From contig CAKKQG010000150.1 in the NCBI GenBank assembly GCA_919901875.1, positions 1 to 5,843 on the forward strand: a stretch of 5,843 nt of DNA, in the 5' to 3' direction. Below are positions 3,774-5,843 of this stretch, in pieces (positions within the stretch are counted from its first letter, which is position 1; every line of letters starts with the position of its first letter). The stretch is from Anaerolineales bacterium. GTDB lineage: Bacteria; Chloroflexota; Anaerolineae; Anaerolineales; VGOW01. The notes beneath the pieces were generated by a model. The model worked only from the letters and a program-made list of their open reading frames with translations, did no database searches and was not told where the DNA came from. A program made the translations under genes and the position numbers.

Positions 3774-4700
3774 ATGCCTCGAACAAATTTAATTCTGCTC
3801 GCTTTGATTCTTACCGCGTGCGCCACGCCGACACCACTGCCGACTCTGATGCCCGTGCCGACCGTATTGCCCACGCCAACTTTTGCGCCCACAACAACAT
3901 CTGTGTCAACGGTGTCGCCGACTCTTCCCCCAACCTTTGCGCCGACGGCGACCGCCACAATTGCTGTGCCGTTGATCATCACTCGCGACGCCAACGCCTT
4001 CAGCCGTGAAGCGACTGTGCCGATTTTAATGTATCACTACATCGAACCCGTGCCGCCGAACAACAAAGATCAACTGCGTGCCGATCTTACCGTGACGCCC
4101 GAAAAATTTGAAGCGCAATTAAAATTTTTAAAAGAGCGCGGCTACACTTCGATTGATCTTTATCAATTCTATGGCGCGTTGGCGCGCGGCGACAAACTGC
4201 CCGCCAAGCCGGTGGTCATTACGTTTGACGATGGTTATGGCGACTTGCACGAGTATGCCTTTCCATTGACGGAAAAATATGGTTTCACTGGCACGATTTT
4301 TATGATTACCGATTTCACCGACGCCCAAAAGTCCGACTACATCACTTGGGCAAAAGCGTTAGAAATGGCGCGCGCCGGTTGGCGTTTGGAGTCGCACACC
4401 AAAAATCATCCGTCGCTTGAAGGGCAGAGCGTCGAGTTTCAACGCGATCAACTCAAAGGCTCAATGGACGCCTTGAAAAAAAATTTAGGTTACACGCCGC
4501 GCTTCTTGGCGTATCCGTATGGCAAGTTCGATCAGAACTCGATCAAAGTTTTACAAGAGGTCGGCTATTGGGGCGCGGTGACGACGAACATTGGTCGCCA
4601 TCATAGTTTCGGTTCTCTTTATACCTCGCCCCGTGTGCGCGTCAACGGCTACAACGAACTTCCAGCCTTTGCTCAGTCGTTAGGCGAAAAAGCTCCCTGA
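3774..4700 (+). CDS. Lipoprotein polysaccharide deacetylase (carbohydrate esterase family 4, NodB-type)
   Basis: A 308-aa predicted lipoprotein. A hydrophobic signal (NLILLALILTAC) ends in the lipobox LTAC with the acylated Cys16. A Pro/Thr-rich linker (about 17-65) then holds the domain away from the membrane. The NodB domain follows: PILMYHYIEP (about 83-92), then motif 1 TFDDGY (150-155, with catalytic and metal-binding Asp152/Asp153), the metal-binding pair His208/His212 in SHTKNH, motif 3 as AYPYG (246-250), and the terminal SPRVRVNG strand. Such enzymes remove N- or O-acetyl groups from cell-wall or exopolysaccharide; the layout resembles the PgaB/IcaB-like branch, but the substrate is not determined. 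The start is ATG 3774, because the lipobox follows at the right distance and a promoter ends just before it; a TTG farther upstream (3696) would add an implausible extension overlapping the opposite gene. HMG-CoA reductase begins 40 bp downstream with no good terminator between. Confidence 0.9.
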   Translation: MPRTNLILLALILTACATPTPLPTLMPVPTVLPTPTFAPTTTSVSTVSPTLPPTFAPTATATIAVPLIITRDANAFSREATVPILMYHYIEPVPPNNKDQLRADLTVTPEKFEAQLKFLKERGYTSIDLYQFYGALARGDKLPAKPVVITFDDGYGDLHEYAFPLTEKYGFTGTIFMITDFTDAQKSDYITWAKALEMARAGWRLESHTKNHPSLEGQSVEFQRDQLKGSMDALKKNLGYTPRFLAYPYGKFDQNSIKVLQEVGYWGAVTTNIGRHHSFGSLYTSPRVRVNGYNELPAFAQSLGEKAP

Positions 4701-4740
4701 TAGTTTTTGCGAGTTAATCAACGATAAGGTTTAGCGCGTT

Positions 4741-5843
4741 ATGGCAAAGACATCTCGACTCTCCAACTTTTACGATAAATCGATCCAAGATCGACTCGCT
4801 GCGGTTGCCGACTCTGCCGCGTTGACTCCCGATTCACTTTCAGCTTTTGAATCGGGTTTAGGCCTGGATCAAGCCGAGCACATGATCGAAAACGTGATCG
4901 GCGTTTACAAACTTCCCGTCGGGGTTGCCGTCAACTTTCTGGTCAACGGACGTGAGGTCTTGGTGCCGATGGTGATCGAAGAACCGTCGGTGGTGGCGGG
5001 TGCAAGTTTTATGGCGAAGTTGGCACGCGAAGGCGGCGGCTTCATCGCCCACACTACCGAGCCGCAAATGATCGGGCAGATGCAAATTCTCGATTGCGCC
5101 GATCTCGAATCGTCGCGCTTGGCATTGCTCGAAAAGAAACAGCATATTTTGGATTTGGCAAATCAGATTGATCCGATCATCATCAAGTTCGGCGGCGGCG
5201 CGCGTGATCTTGAAGTGCGCCTGATCGAAGACTCACCCATCGGCGCATTTTTGGTGGCGCATTTAATTTACGACACGCGTGATGCGATGGGCGCGAATGC
5301 AGTTAACACCGCCTGCGAGACTCTCGCCCCAACCATTGAACAGATCAGCGGTGGGCGCGTTCATCTTCGCATCCTCTCTAACTTGGCGGACAAACGATTG
5401 GCGCGGGCGCGATGTATGATCCCAACACAAGCATTAGCCTTCGGCGATTACACGGGAGAGAATGTGCGAGATCGAATCATCGAAGCCTACGCCTTCGCCG
5501 TCGCCGATCCGTATCGCGCGGCGACTCACAACAAAGGCATCATGAACGGCGTGGACGCCGTCGTGATCGCCACGGCAAACGATTGGCGTGCGATTGAAGC
5601 TGGCGCGCACGCTTACGCCGCGCGTAGTGGACGTTACACATCGTTGAGTCATTGGGGCAAAGATCAAGATGGGAATTTAGTCGGCACACTTGAAATGCCG
5701 ATGGCGGTTGGCATTGTCGGCGGCGCGACCAAAGTGCATCCGACGGCGCAAGCGGCATTGAAGATCATGGAAGTGAAGAACGCGCGCGAGTTAGCAGAAA
5801 TTATCGTGAGCGTTGGCTTGGCACAAAATCTCGCCGCCTTGCG
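4741..5843 (+). CDS. mvaA: Hydroxymethylglutaryl-CoA reductase, class II (3' end outside the window)
   Basis: 367 residues are visible and the frame is open to the window edge. The class is usually about 425-430 aa, so roughly 60 residues are missing. The enzyme interconverts HMG-CoA and mevalonate with NAD(P)H in the cytoplasm; in biosynthetic use this is the committed step of isoprenoid synthesis by the mevalonate route. Visible motifs, compared with the Pseudomonas mevalonii enzyme: ENVIG (50-54) with catalytic Glu50, GGGARDLEVR (about 151-160), the cofactor motif DAMGANAVN (181-189), HNKGIMNGVDAV (263-274) with catalytic Lys265, and Asp281 in ATANDWRA as the catalytic Asp. The catalytic His lies beyond the edge. 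The start is ATG 4741, and an in-frame TAG at 4732-4734 bars extension. A partial AAGG at 4726-4729 is the only ribosome-site candidate. The gene may be co-transcribed with the deacetylase or have its own weak promoter. Chloroflexota are known to use mevalonate-type routes, including a variant in Roseiflexus; a degradative role is less likely but not excluded. Confidence 0.96.
   Translation, partial: MAKTSRLSNFYDKSIQDRLAAVADSAALTPDSLSAFESGLGLDQAEHMIENVIGVYKLPVGVAVNFLVNGREVLVPMVIEEPSVVAGASFMAKLAREGGGFIAHTTEPQMIGQMQILDCADLESSRLALLEKKQHILDLANQIDPIIIKFGGGARDLEVRLIEDSPIGAFLVAHLIYDTRDAMGANAVNTACETLAPTIEQISGGRVHLRILSNLADKRLARARCMIPTQALAFGDYTGENVRDRIIEAYAFAVADPYRAATHNKGIMNGVDAVVIATANDWRAIEAGAHAYAARSGRYTSLSHWGKDQDGNLVGTLEMPMAVGIVGGATKVHPTAQAALKIMEVKNARELAEIIVSVGLAQNLAAL

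Noticed and set aside
4684..4712. Possible terminator after the deacetylase (A-run pairing with T-run around the TGA stop)
   Set aside because: The pairing is AT-only with bulges and has no GC core, so it is unlikely to terminate transcription; HMG-CoA reductase may be co-transcribed.
4725..4730. TAAGGT as a -10 element for HMG-CoA reductase
   Set aside because: Only the TA...T positions match and no -35 lies at 16-18 bases, so it was not called as a promoter.
5412..5667. Short frames on both strands inside the HMG-CoA reductase gene
   Set aside because: They are shadows of a strongly conserved coding frame that contains recognisable catalytic motifs, and their translations are Arg/His-rich without homology features.

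Overview
This 5.8 kb window is bacterial chromosomal DNA of intermediate GC content. It most resembles a Chloroflexota (Anaerolineae-like) genome. That assignment is an inference from four things: degenerate 7-bp repeat arrays between genes, a class II HMG-CoA reductase, an orphan fatty acyl-AMP ligase, and Pro/Thr-linked surface lipoprotein architecture. No rRNA or tRNA gene is present to confirm it. I see no IS element, CRISPR array or phage gene.

Layout, left to right. Positions 1-26 may be the last codons of a gene that starts outside the window. Positions 19-157 are a continuous in-phase heptad array. It runs straight into a fatty acyl-AMP ligase-like adenylating enzyme (158-1840). A second heptad array (1837-1903) begins on that gene's stop codon and carries the same repeat unit in inverted orientation, so the gene is bracketed by the repeat. 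Next is a tight two-gene unit (1954-2394 and 2401-2640) encoding a minimal nucleotidyltransferase and a 79-aa partner, which looks like a toxin-antitoxin-type module. It ends at a terminator whose loop contains the second gene's stop codon. A small two-helix membrane protein (2823-3029) follows. It has its own good promoter, a 5'-leader hairpin and a Shine-Dalgarno site, and ends at a very strong terminator. Convergent to it, on the minus strand, is a membrane-anchored LamG/concanavalin-like protein (3072-3722). Divergent from that, across 51 bp of CATTG repeats, is a lipoprotein polysaccharide deacetylase (3774-4700). The window ends inside a class II HMG-CoA reductase gene (4741 to beyond 5843), which commits carbon to mevalonate and isoprenoids.

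How the genes relate: the two middle cell-surface genes share a divergent control region and may both act on envelope glycans (inference). The acyl-AMP ligase and the HMG-CoA reductase both belong to lipid or isoprenoid metabolism, but they are separated by unrelated genes and are not an obvious operon. The nucleotidyltransferase pair looks like an independent accessory cassette between the heptad array and its own terminator.

The observations I consider most worth following are the paired inverted heptad arrays whose units supply gene boundaries, the nucleotidyltransferase/79-aa pair with the stop codon in its terminator loop, and promoter placements that suggest leaderless mRNAs beside a classically led gene.
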